This document shows positions 27,755 to 37,727 of a stretch of 51,466 bases of DNA, one piece after another. The stretch is from Armatimonadota bacterium. Its GTDB lineage: Bacteria > Armatimonadota > Fimbriimonadia > Fimbriimonadales > GBS-DC. The translations under genes and the position numbers were made by a program. The stretch spans positions 1 through 51,466 of the forward strand of contig JAUQOS010000006.1 in NCBI GenBank assembly GCA_030550775.1, written 5' to 3'. Each line of letters starts with the position of its first letter. Position 1 is the first letter of the stretch. Under the pieces are notes generated by a model. That model worked only from the letters and a program-made list of their open reading frames with translations, ran no database searches and was not told the DNA's origin.

Positions 27755-29008
27755 ATGTGGCGTATCCGACTGTTCGATAGCCTCGTTCAAACCGCAACAT
27801 GGATAGCAGGAGGCGTGCTCCTCCTGACTATCCTTGCGGTGTTTTACTAATCGCTAGTCACGGCTACTGCTCAAACAAGCGACCCCACGCAGCTGCGTCC
27901 TGACGAACTGTTCCGTGACTGCATGCGCGCTCCCGAACGCGCCAAACAGGGCGAACGGTTCCTGCTGCTGGTGTTCGCGATGCCCACCTATACAGGCAAA
28001 ACTATGGAACTTGCCTGGGAACCCGATGTCTCGTTCGAGCCACAGTTTGCACCCTACCAGTTTCGGCTGCGTCTCGTGCGTGCCCCTGAGGGCGTGGATG
28101 TTGAACCGATAGAGATTGACCTACGCCAGCACCCCAAAGGATGCATCACCCTGCCCGTATGGAAAGCCTACAGCCAAGAAGAGTGGCTCAAAGGCTACCT
28201 GTTCGAGCTCGAAGCCATTCCCACCACCAGCACCACTTGGGCGACGCTGCAACAATTTCTAATGTCCGATTGGGCACCCACGATTCTATACCCACGCTTC
28301 GGCATGCTGCCTCTGCTACTGGCGAGCCTGCTGATTACTACGCTAGCGATTCTATTTGCTACGCCATTAGGGTTGGCGGCGGCGGTTTACCTCAGCGAGC
28401 AAGCCTCGCCGCGCGTGCGCGAGTGGTTCAAGCCCATCTTGGAAGTCTTGGCAGCCATCCCTACAGTGGTGCTGGGCTATTTCGGCGTAGTAATGATTAC
28501 CCCTGCGCTACAAAAGCTGTTCGGCGAAGCGCTGCAACTGTCCTCAGGGCGTGGGCTGCTGGCAACCGCCCTTATGATGACCGTGTTTATCTTGCCTACC
28601 ATCATCTCGCTCTCCGAAGATGCCTTGCGGGCGGTACCTAATAGCCTACGCGAAGGCGCGGAAGCGCTGGGCTTTACACACGCCGGGCGCATCCGACTGG
28701 TAATCTTGCCCGCAGCCAAAAGCGGTCTTATCGCTGCTGTGCTGTTGGCGGTCGCGCGCGTGATGGGCGAGACCATGATTGTGTGGATTTTGAGCGGCGG
28801 CACGCCCACCATGCCCGATTTCAGCTCGCCCACTGCGGCATTGGGCACACTGGTCAAACCGACACGCGCCATTCCCGACACCATCGCCATCGAGATGGGC
28901 AATGTGGAGCTTGAAAGCCCCCACTACGGCTATCCGTTCCTGCTGGGGCTGATTATCATCAATTTGCTGGGCTTTGCGTATCGCAAACGCGCTCAGTTCC
29001 AGCTGTAG
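27755..29008 (+). pseudogene. pstC: Phosphate ABC transporter permease PstC with in-frame TAA at 27848-27850
   Basis: MWRIRLFDSLVQTATWIAGGVLLLTILAVFY-TAA-SLVTATAQTSDPTQLRPDELFRDCMRAPERAK... continues in the same frame to RKRAQFQL. Confidence 0.8.
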
Positions 29009-29055
29009 GGTCGGTATCCTCGCCAACAATTCCGCAACCCGAGTGGACACGAGCC

Positions 29056-29952
29056 ATGGCAGTGAAACTGGCACACAAGCCCGCTGAGGCGGGCGTGGAC
29101 TGGGAAGCGCTGGTTGCGCGGCGCGATGCGCTGCGGCTGCGCAAAAACGCGCTGCTGACCACGCTGCTGGTGTTCACGCTGCTGGCGGTAATTACCTATA
29201 AGGGCGCGTCTACCATCAGCTGGGAGTTCCTCACTACGCCCCCCCGTGAAGGCATGTCGGCAGGCGGCATCGGACCGATGATACGCGGTTCACTACTGCT
29301 GATGCTGGGCACCTTCCTGCTGGCAACCCCGTTGGGCATTTTCGGGGGCGTCTGCTTGGCAGAATACGGCGACCGCAGCCGAATCAGGCGCTTTATGCAC
29401 GCCAGCGTTGCAGCCTTAGCGGGCACGCCACCCATCGTGTACGGGCTGTTTGGATTGGCAATTTTCGTGCTGAAGTTTCAGTTTGGCGTGAGCCTACTGG
29501 CTGGTTGGTGCACACTTACCCTGTTCAGCTTGCCCGTGATTGTGCTCACCACAGAAGCGGCGCTCAAAACCGTGCCTGAGGGCATCATCAACGGCGGGCT
29601 GGCGCTGGGGCTCTCACGCTGGCAAACCCTGTGGCGCTTGGCGCTGCCCTATGCAATGCCTGGTATCATGACAGGCGTCATTCTGTCGCTGGGGCGTGCA
29701 GCGGGCGAAGCCATGCCCGTGCTCTTCACCGCCAGCATCTATTACGCATCAACTTTCCCCGCGCTTAGCTGGGAGTCGCTGCGCCAACCTGTCGCCAATC
29801 TGCCCTACTACCTGGCGGAGGGCTACCGCCAGCCTGGTGTGGTGCCCGAACATCTCATCTGGGGCGCGTGCCTGACACTAATTGTGCTGGTGCTACTGCT
29901 CAACGTGGGCGCGATTGTCATCCGTACCCGCGCGCGGAGGCGATACCTATGA
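29056..29952 (+). CDS. pstA: Phosphate ABC transporter permease PstA (no lesion seen)
   Basis: [58 protein letters not shown]...[16 protein letters not shown]. Confidence 0.92.
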   Translation: MAVKLAHKPAEAGVDWEALVARRDALRLRKNALLTTLLVFTLLAVITYKGASTISWEFLTTPPREGMSAGGIGPMIRGSLLLMLGTFLLATPLGIFGGVCLAEYGDRSRIRRFMHASVAALAGTPPIVYGLFGLAIFVLKFQFGVSLLAGWCTLTLFSLPVIVLTTEAALKTVPEGIINGGLALGLSRWQTLWRLALPYAMPGIMTGVILSLGRAAGEAMPVLFTASIYYASTFPALSWESLRQPVANLPYYLAEGYRQPGVVPEHLIWGACLTLIVLVLLLNVGAIVIRTRARRRYL

Positions 29953-30734
29953 TTGCAGCCATGACACCTACAACCACGAAAACGGTAATCCAAACGGTAG
30001 ACCTGTCGGTTGCCTATAACGGCAAACTTGCGCTCAAAGCGGTGAACGCGCAGTTCTACGAGAACACCGTCACCGCGTTGATTGGTCCCAGCGGATGCGG
30101 CAAGAGCACGCTGCTGCGTGCCCTCAATCGCCTGAACGACCGCATCCCCGACGCCGTCACGCAAGGCAAAGTGCTCATCGACGGCAAAGACATCTACGCA
30201 CGGGGCGTGAACCTCACACGCTTGCGCCGCGAGGTTGGCATGGTGTTCCAAAAGCCCAACCCGTTCCCGATGAGCATTTTCGAGAATGTTGCCCTTGGAC
30301 CACGCCTGCACTACGGGCTGCGCGGGCGTGCCTTAGAGGAGATCGTGGAAGATGCCCTGCGCAAAGCCGCCCTCTGGGACGAGGTGAAAGACGACCTCAA
30401 GAAAAAGAGCGGGCTGGCACTCTCAGGCGGGCAGCAACAACGACTCTGCCTCGCGCGTATGCTTGCCGTACAGCCCCGCATCTTGCTGATGGACGAACCG
30501 TGCAGCGCTCTGAACCCTATCAGCACCCAAGAAATCGAGGAACTTATCGTAGAGCTCGGCAAGCAATATACAGTTATCGTGGTGACACACAACCTACAGC
30601 AGGCGGCGCGTATCAGCCAGTATACGGGCTTCCTGATGTAGGGGGAAGTCGTGGAGTGGGGCGAGACCCAACAACTATTCGCGCGCCCACAACGCCAAGA
30701 GACCGAGGACTACATTCGCGGGCGGTTCGGATAA
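29949..30734 (+). pseudogene. pstB: PstB (second copy) interrupted by TAG at 30639-30641
   Basis: ORF ends ...[12 protein letters not shown]; same frame resumes [33 protein letters not shown] (30734), the normal PstB C-terminus. Confidence 0.88.
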
Positions 30735-30741
30735 AACGAAG

Positions 30742-30760
30742 GGCTGGCATCACGCCAGCC
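30742..30760. terminator. Hairpin terminator candidate between pstB and the convergent PEP-CTERM gene
   Basis: GGCTGGC-ATCAC-GCCAGCC. Confidence 0.55.
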
Positions 30761-30769
30761 TCGATACGC

Positions 30770-31423
30770 TTAGCGCAGGCGGCGACGCATCACTATACCG
30801 CCCACGCCTACCACCATCGCCAACAGCGAGGTAGGTTCAGGCACCATCGCCAAGTTCTGCCCGCCGTTGGTGCTGCGCAAAAAGTAATAGTAATCCGCCT
30901 GACCTACCGTTTGGCTCAGCAAGGTGTTGGCGTAGTTTACTACCTGCGTATCTGCCGCGTAACGAAATGCGCCATTGCTGAGATTGCGCGGATTGCCCCG
31001 CGTACTGTCGTGGGCAACCTCCCATAGGGCAATCTGAAGCGCCGCGCCCTTGCGGTTGAGGTCTGCCCCTACAAGGAACGAATCACGCCGCTTTAGCAAC
31101 GCCCCAACCTGCCCGTAGGCAAGCCAGAGTTCGTAAGTGTAGGTCTGATTCAGGTGCATCACGCGATCAAGATCAACGCAAAATGCCCAATTGTAGGGGG
31201 CAGTGGTCGGATTGAGCACATACTGCCCCGCCCACAGGTTCATGGTACTGCCGTAGACAACTTGGGTAGTAATCCCAGGCGATACTTGGGTGACTTTGAG
31301 CGTTACGGTTCCTAAAAATAGTCGTCTATCGGTGTTGAAAAGGGTTGGGTTCGCAAACGCACTATAAAGCAGCCCCGTAGCAATGACTGCAGTTAGTGCA
31401 CGCAGTGTTATATTGCGGTTCAT
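30770..31423 (-). CDS. PEP-CTERM sorting domain protein
   Basis: N-terminal signal; C-terminus MVPEPTSLLAMVVGVGGIVMRRRLR. Confidence 0.85.
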   Translation of the reverse strand: MNRNITLRALTAVIATGLLYSAFANPTLFNTDRRLFLGTVTLKVTQVSPGITTQVVYGSTMNLWAGQYVLNPTTAPYNWAFCVDLDRVMHLNQTYTYELWLAYGQVGALLKRRDSFLVGADLNRKGAALQIALWEVAHDSTRGNPRNLSNGAFRYAADTQVVNYANTLLSQTVGQADYYYFLRSTNGGQNLAMVPEPTSLLAMVVGVGGIVMRRRLR

Positions 31424-31501
31424 AACTCACCTCCACTTGTGTAAGGTTGTGTGGAGGGGATTAGCACTTTATGTGCCAATTGGGGGATTTGAGACTACGG
31501 A

Positions 31502-32578
31502 TTATGCGGGTTTTGGGGATTGCAGGGGTGCGGCAGCGGTCTCGCTGGCGGCGCGGCGGCTCTCTATGCGTTTGATAATATCCCAGTCGGCGCGAAGCCA
31601 GTAGTTGCCGTAGCGCACGGCGAAAGCAGGCAGTTCGAACCGACGCAGGTGTTCACGCTCCGCTTGTTCGACTTGTGCGCTGTCGGGGCTAAGCGAGTGA
31701 TCGCTTTCCACGCGGCTGCCATCGGGGTTGAAGGATTCGCTTCGAGCAGGGGTAGCCCCCTCGTCCGAATCCACTTGTATCCTGCCTTCATCCAAGCGCA
31801 CTTCGCGAAAGGCATACGCACGCAGCACTCGGGTTTTGAGGTCTAATGCCAGAAATCGGCGTTCGGGGCTGGGTTCATAGCCCGGTTCTGTGCGCACCAA
31901 GCCGCTTTGGAGCCAATGCGGCAGCGCGTAGGCGGCGATATAGGTCAATGAGAAGCGCGGATGGTGTTGTGCCCCCACGAGGGCGATACGCCAACGGCGC
32001 CCAGCGTCATAGCGACTGCGCAATCGCAACTCGTAGGCGTGGTCGGGTATAAATACCGCCAACACCTGTAATCCTGCATGGCTTATGAAATGCACTAACG
32101 CACCAATCAGCTCCAACACATGCCAGCCGCGCGGCAACTCGGGTAGCGTTGCCTCCTGCCACGGCATGCGTTCAAAATAGGTTCGCCCGCCACGCCGCTG
32201 GAACAGCCACGCCTCCGAAGGTGTCAACACCAACGCCACATGGGCAGCTTGCCAGTTGAGCCATAGCTGATGCCCGAAAGTAATCAATGCAATCAGCACC
32301 AAAATACCTAGAGCGAGTTGCGCCCACCACGGCAACGCAAGGGGTGCCAGCAAGGTTCCCTGCTTGCGCCACGCCAACCACCCCACCAACGGACCAAACA
32401 GCATCAGCCGCCAGCCAAACCCGCGCCAAAACTGAGTCCAACTCAGCGGACCCAAGCGCATCCCCACCGCAGCGAACGGATCCTGCCTGCAGCGCGGGCA
32501 TCGCTCCGCCAACGGATCGCACGCCGCCCCGCACACTGAACACCCGACCTGCGGCACAACATATCCCGAACCATTCAT
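31502..32578 (-). CDS. Zinc-ribbon membrane protein, hypothetical
   Basis: N-terminal CSVCGAACDPLAERCPRC, then TM segments. Confidence 0.6.
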   Translation of the reverse strand: MNGSGYVVPQVGCSVCGAACDPLAERCPRCRQDPFAAVGMRLGPLSWTQFWRGFGWRLMLFGPLVGWLAWRKQGTLLAPLALPWWAQLALGILVLIALITFGHQLWLNWQAAHVALVLTPSEAWLFQRRGGRTYFERMPWQEATLPELPRGWHVLELIGALVHFISHAGLQVLAVFIPDHAYELRLRSRYDAGRRWRIALVGAQHHPRFSLTYIAAYALPHWLQSGLVRTEPGYEPSPERRFLALDLKTRVLRAYAFREVRLDEGRIQVDSDEGATPARSESFNPDGSRVESDHSLSPDSAQVEQAEREHLRRFELPAFAVRYGNYWLRADWDIIKRIESRRAASETAAAPLQSPKPA

Positions 32579-32643
32579 TAGGCAGGAATTCTACTCTGCT
32601 AGGGCAAACTTTCCTACCGTCGTAAACAAAGGGAGGCCTCATA

Positions 32644-33135
32644 ATGATGCGACCAACAGCAGTGACGGTGATTAGCGTTTTGGGAATCGTGTTTAGTGCG
32701 CTTGGGCTTTGTTGTACACTACTCGGCAGCGCTAGCCTTGCCTTTCTAATGGGGATGGGCGACACGCTGGCTGCCCAACCAGGCGCCAGCAACAAGGATT
32801 TGCAAGTGTTTCAGAACCCAATCTATCAGCGCTATATGCTTGCTACGATTGCCGTAACCTTCCTACTGAGCATCTGGTTGCTAATCAGTTCGGTGATGCT
32901 TCTGCGGATGTCGCCTACGGGGTTGTCGCTGATGCTTGCATGGGCAGCGGTAGCTATCCTCTGGCTTGCCTTGGATACGATACTTACCTTTACCGTGCTG
33001 CATAATGTCGTTGGCAGCCGCCAACTGACAAGCCAGTTAGTGGGCGCTGTGATATGGCTCATCTATCCGCTGGCGGTGTTTGTGGTGCTCACGCGCCCAA
33101 ACATTAAGGCGGCATTCCAGCAACAGAGGTTCTGA
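32644..33135 (+). CDS. Hypothetical membrane protein (163 aa)
   Basis: Four hydrophobic segments; RBS-like GGGAGG upstream. Confidence 0.6.
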   Translation: MMRPTAVTVISVLGIVFSALGLCCTLLGSASLAFLMGMGDTLAAQPGASNKDLQVFQNPIYQRYMLATIAVTFLLSIWLLISSVMLLRMSPTGLSLMLAWAAVAILWLALDTILTFTVLHNVVGSRQLTSQLVGAVIWLIYPLAVFVVLTRPNIKAAFQQQRF

Positions 33136-33180
33136 AAGTACCACAAACCTGCTTTGGTTGCATGAGGTAAGATTCGAGCT

Positions 33181-34611
33181 ATGAGTGCGCCCGAAATTCG
33201 GTTTGGCACAGAAGGCTGGCGCGGCGTGATTGCCGACGATTTTACTGTTGCGAATGTGCGCTTGGTGACCCATGCGATTGCTCGCCATCTAAAGGAGGCA
33301 CAGCCGCCTGGTGAAGGTGTTTTGGTCGCCTACGATTGTCGCGCGCAGTCGGAGGTGTTTGCGCAAGCGGCGGCACAGGTGCTGCTGAGTTATGGCTTTC
33401 CTGTGTTCGTTGTTCCGCGCCCAGTGTCGTCGCCTGCGGCGGCGCATGCGGTGATTCGGCGCGGCATGCAGGGCGCAGTGATGTTCACTGCCAGCCATAA
33501 CCCGCCCATCTTTCACGGGATCAAGTTCAAACCACACTATGGCGGAGCCGCGCTCACCGACATCACGCAAAGCATCGAGCGACATCTCGGTGCGTTGCTT
33601 AGCGACTATGACCGCTATACCCAGCCCATCAGCAACGGCACCGAACCGCACACCCTCGACCCCGTCCCCGACTACTTGGAGCATGTGCACCAGTTTATTC
33701 GCGTGGATGAGCTGCACGAGGCTCCCTATCGCGTAGTGACCGACGCGATGCACGGCTCAGGGGCGGGTTACCTCAAGTCGCTTTTAACCCGCTTGGGGCT
33801 GGAGGTGCACGCCCTACGCGAGGAGCGCAACCCCTACTTTGGAGGCGTGAACCCTGAACCAATCCCGCAAAACCTGCAGCCACTACTGCACGCGGTACGC
33901 CAGTTGCGGGCGCACATCGGCCTCGCAATTGACGGCGACGGCGACCGCATCGGCGCGGTGGATGAACACGGCAACTTCGTAGACAGTCACCGAATCTTCG
34001 CGATTGCCCTGCGCCATATGGTGGAGCGACGCGGCAAAACAGGCGGCGTGGTCAAGACCTTCTCAGTGAGCCAGATGATTGACCGCCTGTGCGAACACTA
34101 CCATCTGCCTTTGAGCGTGGTGCCCATCGGCTTTAAGTTCATCGTGGAAAAGATGCTGGTGGGTGGCATCTTGATGGGCGGTGAGGAAAGCGGGGGCATC
34201 GGTATCACCGAGTATATGGTGGAGCGCGACGGCGTTATGATGGGTATGCTGCTGCTGGAAGCGATGGCGATGTCGGGCAAAAGCCTCTCCGAACTGGTGG
34301 AGGAAGTGTTTGCTATCACTGGACCGTACTATTACCACCGCATTGACGCGCACTTTGAGCGCGAGCAGATGCCTGCTCTGCGCGAGCAGCTCAAAGAGTT
34401 CACGCTGCAAGCGGTGTTGAACACGCCTGTGGTGCAGCGCGACACGCTGGATGGCGTCAAGCACATTTTGGAGGATGGCAGTTGGGTGCTGATGCGAGCG
34501 TCGGGCACGGAGCCTGTAGTGCGCATTTATGCGGAGGCGCGCACACCCGAAGGCGCGCGCCATCTAGCAGAGGAAGGGCACTTCCTGCTCAAGAAGCTGG
34601 TGGGCGCGTAG
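33181..34611 (+). CDS. Phosphoglucomutase/phosphomannomutase family protein
   Basis: IRFGTEGWRGVIADDFT...GAVMFTASHNPPIFHGIKFK...AIDGDGDRIGAVDE...MGGEESGGIGI...RASGTEPVVRIYAEA. Confidence 0.95.
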   Translation: MSAPEIRFGTEGWRGVIADDFTVANVRLVTHAIARHLKEAQPPGEGVLVAYDCRAQSEVFAQAAAQVLLSYGFPVFVVPRPVSSPAAAHAVIRRGMQGAVMFTASHNPPIFHGIKFKPHYGGAALTDITQSIERHLGALLSDYDRYTQPISNGTEPHTLDPVPDYLEHVHQFIRVDELHEAPYRVVTDAMHGSGAGYLKSLLTRLGLEVHALREERNPYFGGVNPEPIPQNLQPLLHAVRQLRAHIGLAIDGDGDRIGAVDEHGNFVDSHRIFAIALRHMVERRGKTGGVVKTFSVSQMIDRLCEHYHLPLSVVPIGFKFIVEKMLVGGILMGGEESGGIGITEYMVERDGVMMGMLLLEAMAMSGKSLSELVEEVFAITGPYYYHRIDAHFEREQMPALREQLKEFTLQAVLNTPVVQRDTLDGVKHILEDGSWVLMRASGTEPVVRIYAEARTPEGARHLAEEGHFLLKKLVGA

Positions 34612-34613
34612 GG

Positions 34614-35819
34614 CTATTCGTAGCGCAACGCCTCCACAGGGTCGCGTTGCGCCGCGTGGTAAGCCGGCAACACCCCAAACACCAGCCCCACAGCGCCACA
34701 CACGGCTAACGCCAATGCGACTGTGCTCAGCTCCACGCGGGGCGATAGCACGGTGGCAGCGTCAATTGCAACGCACGCCCCCCAGCCAATCAGCGCGCCC
34801 ATCAGGCCGCCCACCAGCGCAATCAAAAACGCCTCACACAAAAACTGCCAAAAAATGTCGCGTTGCTGCGCCCCCACTGTTTTGCGAATACCAATCTCGC
34901 GGATGCGTTCCGTCACGCTCATCAGCATCACATTCATCACGCCGATGCCGCCCACAATCAGCGCAATCGAGGTAATGCCCGTCAGCGCGACCGACACCAC
35001 CTGAATCAGCGTGAACAGGCGGCTAAGCAGCTCTTCTTGCGTGAGCACCGTGAAATCCTCGCTGCCCTCATGGCTGCGCAACACCGCGAACCGAATCTGC
35101 TGCTGGAGCTGTTGGGGATCTACATCGGGGGCGGTTTGAGCAATCACGCGATGGATCTGCTGACTGCCCATCGCTTGCTGCAAGGCACGAATAGGTGCAT
35201 AGATTGCGAACTCGAAGCCTGCGCTGCCAAACACCGACTTGCTGGTGTCTTCTGCCGTAACGCCTATCACTGTAAAAGGCTTGCCGTTGAGTAGTACCTG
35301 CTTTCCGAGTGGGTTTTCCTCACCAAAGAGCTGTTGGGCGGGGTAGGGTCCCAACACGCACACAGGGGCATCGGCTTCAGCGTCTGTGAAGAAGCGCCCT
35401 ACGCGCAAGGTGTGGGGGCGCATTCGGAACCATTCGGGCGTGGTGCCCAAAATCAGCGCAGCGTCTGCCCAGCGGTCGCCGCGTTGGGCTGCCCCTGCCA
35501 CAAACATAATCGGCGCCACGCGCCGCACGCCGGGCACTTGGCGCACCGCCTCAATATCGCTTTCGCGCAGCGTGCTTAGCCCGATAAAACTCATCGGGTT
35601 GAACGGGTTCTCTGGGCTGAGCCGTCCCGGCAGCACAATCATCAAGTTCACGCCCAGCGACTCCACTTGGTTGAGCACATCATGTTGCACGCCCTTCCCC
35701 AGCGAAATCAGCACCACAATCGCTGCCACGCCCACCGCCATCCCCAAACCACTTAGCAGCGTGCGTCGCGGCGTCATCCAAATCGCTTCCAACGCCGCTT
35801 GGAAACTTTTTGCCCACAT
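34614..35819 (-). CDS. MacB/FtsX-type ABC transporter permease
   Basis: MTPRRTLLSGLGMAVGVAAIVVLISLGKGVQHDVLNQVESLGVNLMIVLPGR...VGGIGVMNVMLMSVTERIREIGIRKTVGAQQRDIFWQFLCEA. Confidence 0.92.
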   Translation of the reverse strand: MWAKSFQAALEAIWMTPRRTLLSGLGMAVGVAAIVVLISLGKGVQHDVLNQVESLGVNLMIVLPGRLSPENPFNPMSFIGLSTLRESDIEAVRQVPGVRRVAPIMFVAGAAQRGDRWADAALILGTTPEWFRMRPHTLRVGRFFTDAEADAPVCVLGPYPAQQLFGEENPLGKQVLLNGKPFTVIGVTAEDTSKSVFGSAGFEFAIYAPIRALQQAMGSQQIHRVIAQTAPDVDPQQLQQQIRFAVLRSHEGSEDFTVLTQEELLSRLFTLIQVVSVALTGITSIALIVGGIGVMNVMLMSVTERIREIGIRKTVGAQQRDIFWQFLCEAFLIALVGGLMGALIGWGACVAIDAATVLSPRVELSTVALALAVCGAVGLVFGVLPAYHAAQRDPVEALRYE

Positions 35820-35889
35820 GGTCCGTATCCTATAGTGAAAGTTACGTGAACCGTTCCTTGAAATTGCAGGCGAGATCGCCCAAAAGGTA

Positions 35890-35995
35890 TTAAGATTTCG
35901 ACCTCGATGTGCCATAATCTTAACTCAGGGAACGAGTTCACCTTCCTTCCTTGGGGGTGGCAGGCTTTGCTCTCCTTTCACTGCCACCCTCCTTT
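35890..35995 (+). ncRNA. Candidate small RNA (promoter-like sequence plus strong terminator, no ORF)
   Basis: TTAAGA-N17-CATAAT (35890-35918), then GGGTGGCAG...CTGCCACCC (35955-35989) and TCCTTTTTAG. Confidence 0.35.
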
Positions 35996-36083
35996 TTAGT
36001 TGGAGGCGACACTTGCCAAAGAAGTTGCTCGCCACCCCTTGCAATTGGCAGGTATCGAATGGGGTATAATTTAGTGCGGACGA

Positions 36084-36159
36084 GGCGCCGTACCCAAGTG
36101 GCCAAGGGGAGGGTCTGCAAAACCCTTATTCGTGGGTTCGATTCCCACCGGCGCCTCCA
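36084..36159 (+). tRNA. tRNA-Cys (anticodon GCA), CCA encoded
   Basis: GGCGCCGTACCCAAGTGGCCAAGGGGAGGGTCTGCAAAACCCTTATTCGTGGGTTCGATTCCCACCGGCGCCTCCA; loop CTGCAAA. Confidence 0.95.
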
Positions 36160-36163
36160 AACC

Positions 36164-37606
36164 CTATGGAGTTGAGCCTCCATTGGTCGTTTCTCCTACA
36201 ACCTCCACAGGCACCGACAGCCACTGACCGTCTACATACGCGCTGATGACGCTGCGTCCTGGACGCAACGCGCGGAATCGTCCCCACTGGTCTATAAAAC
36301 CTACGTTACTGCCACCCCAGACCACTTCCCAAGTGGAGATCGGTTCGCTGTTGCGGTAGACGCGGAAGCGCACCTGTTCACCCACTCTGAGTGTCACTTG
36401 GGGCGGCTCAACACGGTAGTCGGTATAGCGGGGCAGCGAGGGGCGTTGCGCGTCGTCAAACACTAACCAAGCGTTGGAAACGGGGCGTTCGGTGCCATCC
36501 GAAGGGCTGTTGACCACCAAGTTGCGCACTACCAGCGTGGTGGAGCCGCCTCCATCTAAGTTGATTGCCTCCACCGCGCCGTAGCGTGCCATGATTTGTG
36601 CCAGTTCGGGCAGCGACACGCCCTGACTGTGCGCCTGCCTACCATCCACGGTCAGCCAAATCACCTCGCCTTTGGCGGTGATGCCCACGGCGGTGCGCGG
36701 GTGGCGTCGCTCGATGAAAGTCTGTTGATTGAATCCGCCCCCCATCGCCTCAGGGGGGAGGATTTTACCATTGCGGATTAGCCATGGCCCGCCTGCAACG
36801 GCTTCCTGTACGGTGCGCCAGCGCGTTGCTTGCTCGCCCTGCAAATCGATGCGAATAGTGATGCGGTCGCCCGGTTGTAGTGCACGCAGAAACTCGGAAG
36901 CTGCACCTGTGCCTATCAACACGCCTCCCGTGTGCGGAATAGATGCACTGCTTGCCTCGCGCACTTCGCGCACCAGTGCCTGCCCTCGAGTGCCCACCCG
37001 CAGTGGGCGCGGCAGCGTTTCTAACACTACCACTATCCCTTGGGCAACTGCTTGCGCTGTCGCACCGTAAAAAGAGGTGAATAGTACCAAGTCGCCCTCT
37101 GCTTTTGCGACGCGATTTAGCCCTAGCAGTGGGTGCTTGGTGCCGTCAGGTCGGGTGATGTCGGCGTCGAAAGCGGGGTCGCCCATTATAACCTGTCCAC
37201 CAGCCGTCCACCCCGCTGCGGGTCTGCCCGGAAACGGTTCACTGACCAATTCGCCCGCCACGATGCACAAGCCCAGCGGATCGCCCCCATCAAAAAAGTC
37301 GCCGTTGATGGCGGCAATCGCGCGATGACGCCACGCCATACGACTGGTTAGCTCGCGCCCGCGCAGCGCACCGTCGGTAGCCACCACGTCGTTGCCCAGC
37401 GTGGAACGGAAGCTCACCGCTCGTGCAGGCGTGATACGCACGCCCTGAATTGCCAGCGGCGGATTGGCAGAGACCTCCTGGAACAGCACTACGTGCGGGC
37501 TAATTCGTTTCTCGATTCGTTCGGTTGTAGACTGCTGTAGCGCGGACGCAAGTGCCCACAAAATCGCGCTTAACAATGCGCCCACGCGCCAACGAAGGGC
37601 TCGCAT
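36164..37606 (-). CDS. Phosphodiester glycosidase (NAGPA-like) domain protein
   Basis: AAINGDFFDGGDPLGLCIVAGELVS...RHPRTAVGITAKGEVIWLTVDGRQAHSQGVSLPELAQIMARYGAVEAINLDGGGSTTLVV. Confidence 0.9.
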   Translation of the reverse strand: MRALRWRVGALLSAILWALASALQQSTTERIEKRISPHVVLFQEVSANPPLAIQGVRITPARAVSFRSTLGNDVVATDGALRGRELTSRMAWRHRAIAAINGDFFDGGDPLGLCIVAGELVSEPFPGRPAAGWTAGGQVIMGDPAFDADITRPDGTKHPLLGLNRVAKAEGDLVLFTSFYGATAQAVAQGIVVVLETLPRPLRVGTRGQALVREVREASSASIPHTGGVLIGTGAASEFLRALQPGDRITIRIDLQGEQATRWRTVQEAVAGGPWLIRNGKILPPEAMGGGFNQQTFIERRHPRTAVGITAKGEVIWLTVDGRQAHSQGVSLPELAQIMARYGAVEAINLDGGGSTTLVVRNLVVNSPSDGTERPVSNAWLVFDDAQRPSLPRYTDYRVEPPQVTLRVGEQVRFRVYRNSEPISTWEVVWGGSNVGFIDQWGRFRALRPGRSVISAYVDGQWLSVPVEVVGETTNGGSTP

Positions 37607-37727
37607 CAGCCTTTAATTGTACCTACCGCCCCGCTATTCGGTATCATTTTAGGCGCGAGGGGGCGGGACTCACAACTGCTGGAGTTGCTCGCCCTGCTTG
37701 CGCCCCGTTTGGCTCGGAGGTACGACG

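Noticed and set aside
27848-30641. Stop-codon recoding as the explanation for the pst stops
   Set aside because: Two different stop codons (TAA and TAG) plus a frameshift occur in one operon while normal genes end at the same codons; decay or sequence error is simpler.
35938-36183. ORF RRRWESNPRIRVLQTLPLATWVRR on the minus strand
   Set aside because: Antisense translation of tRNA-Cys(GCA), not a protein.
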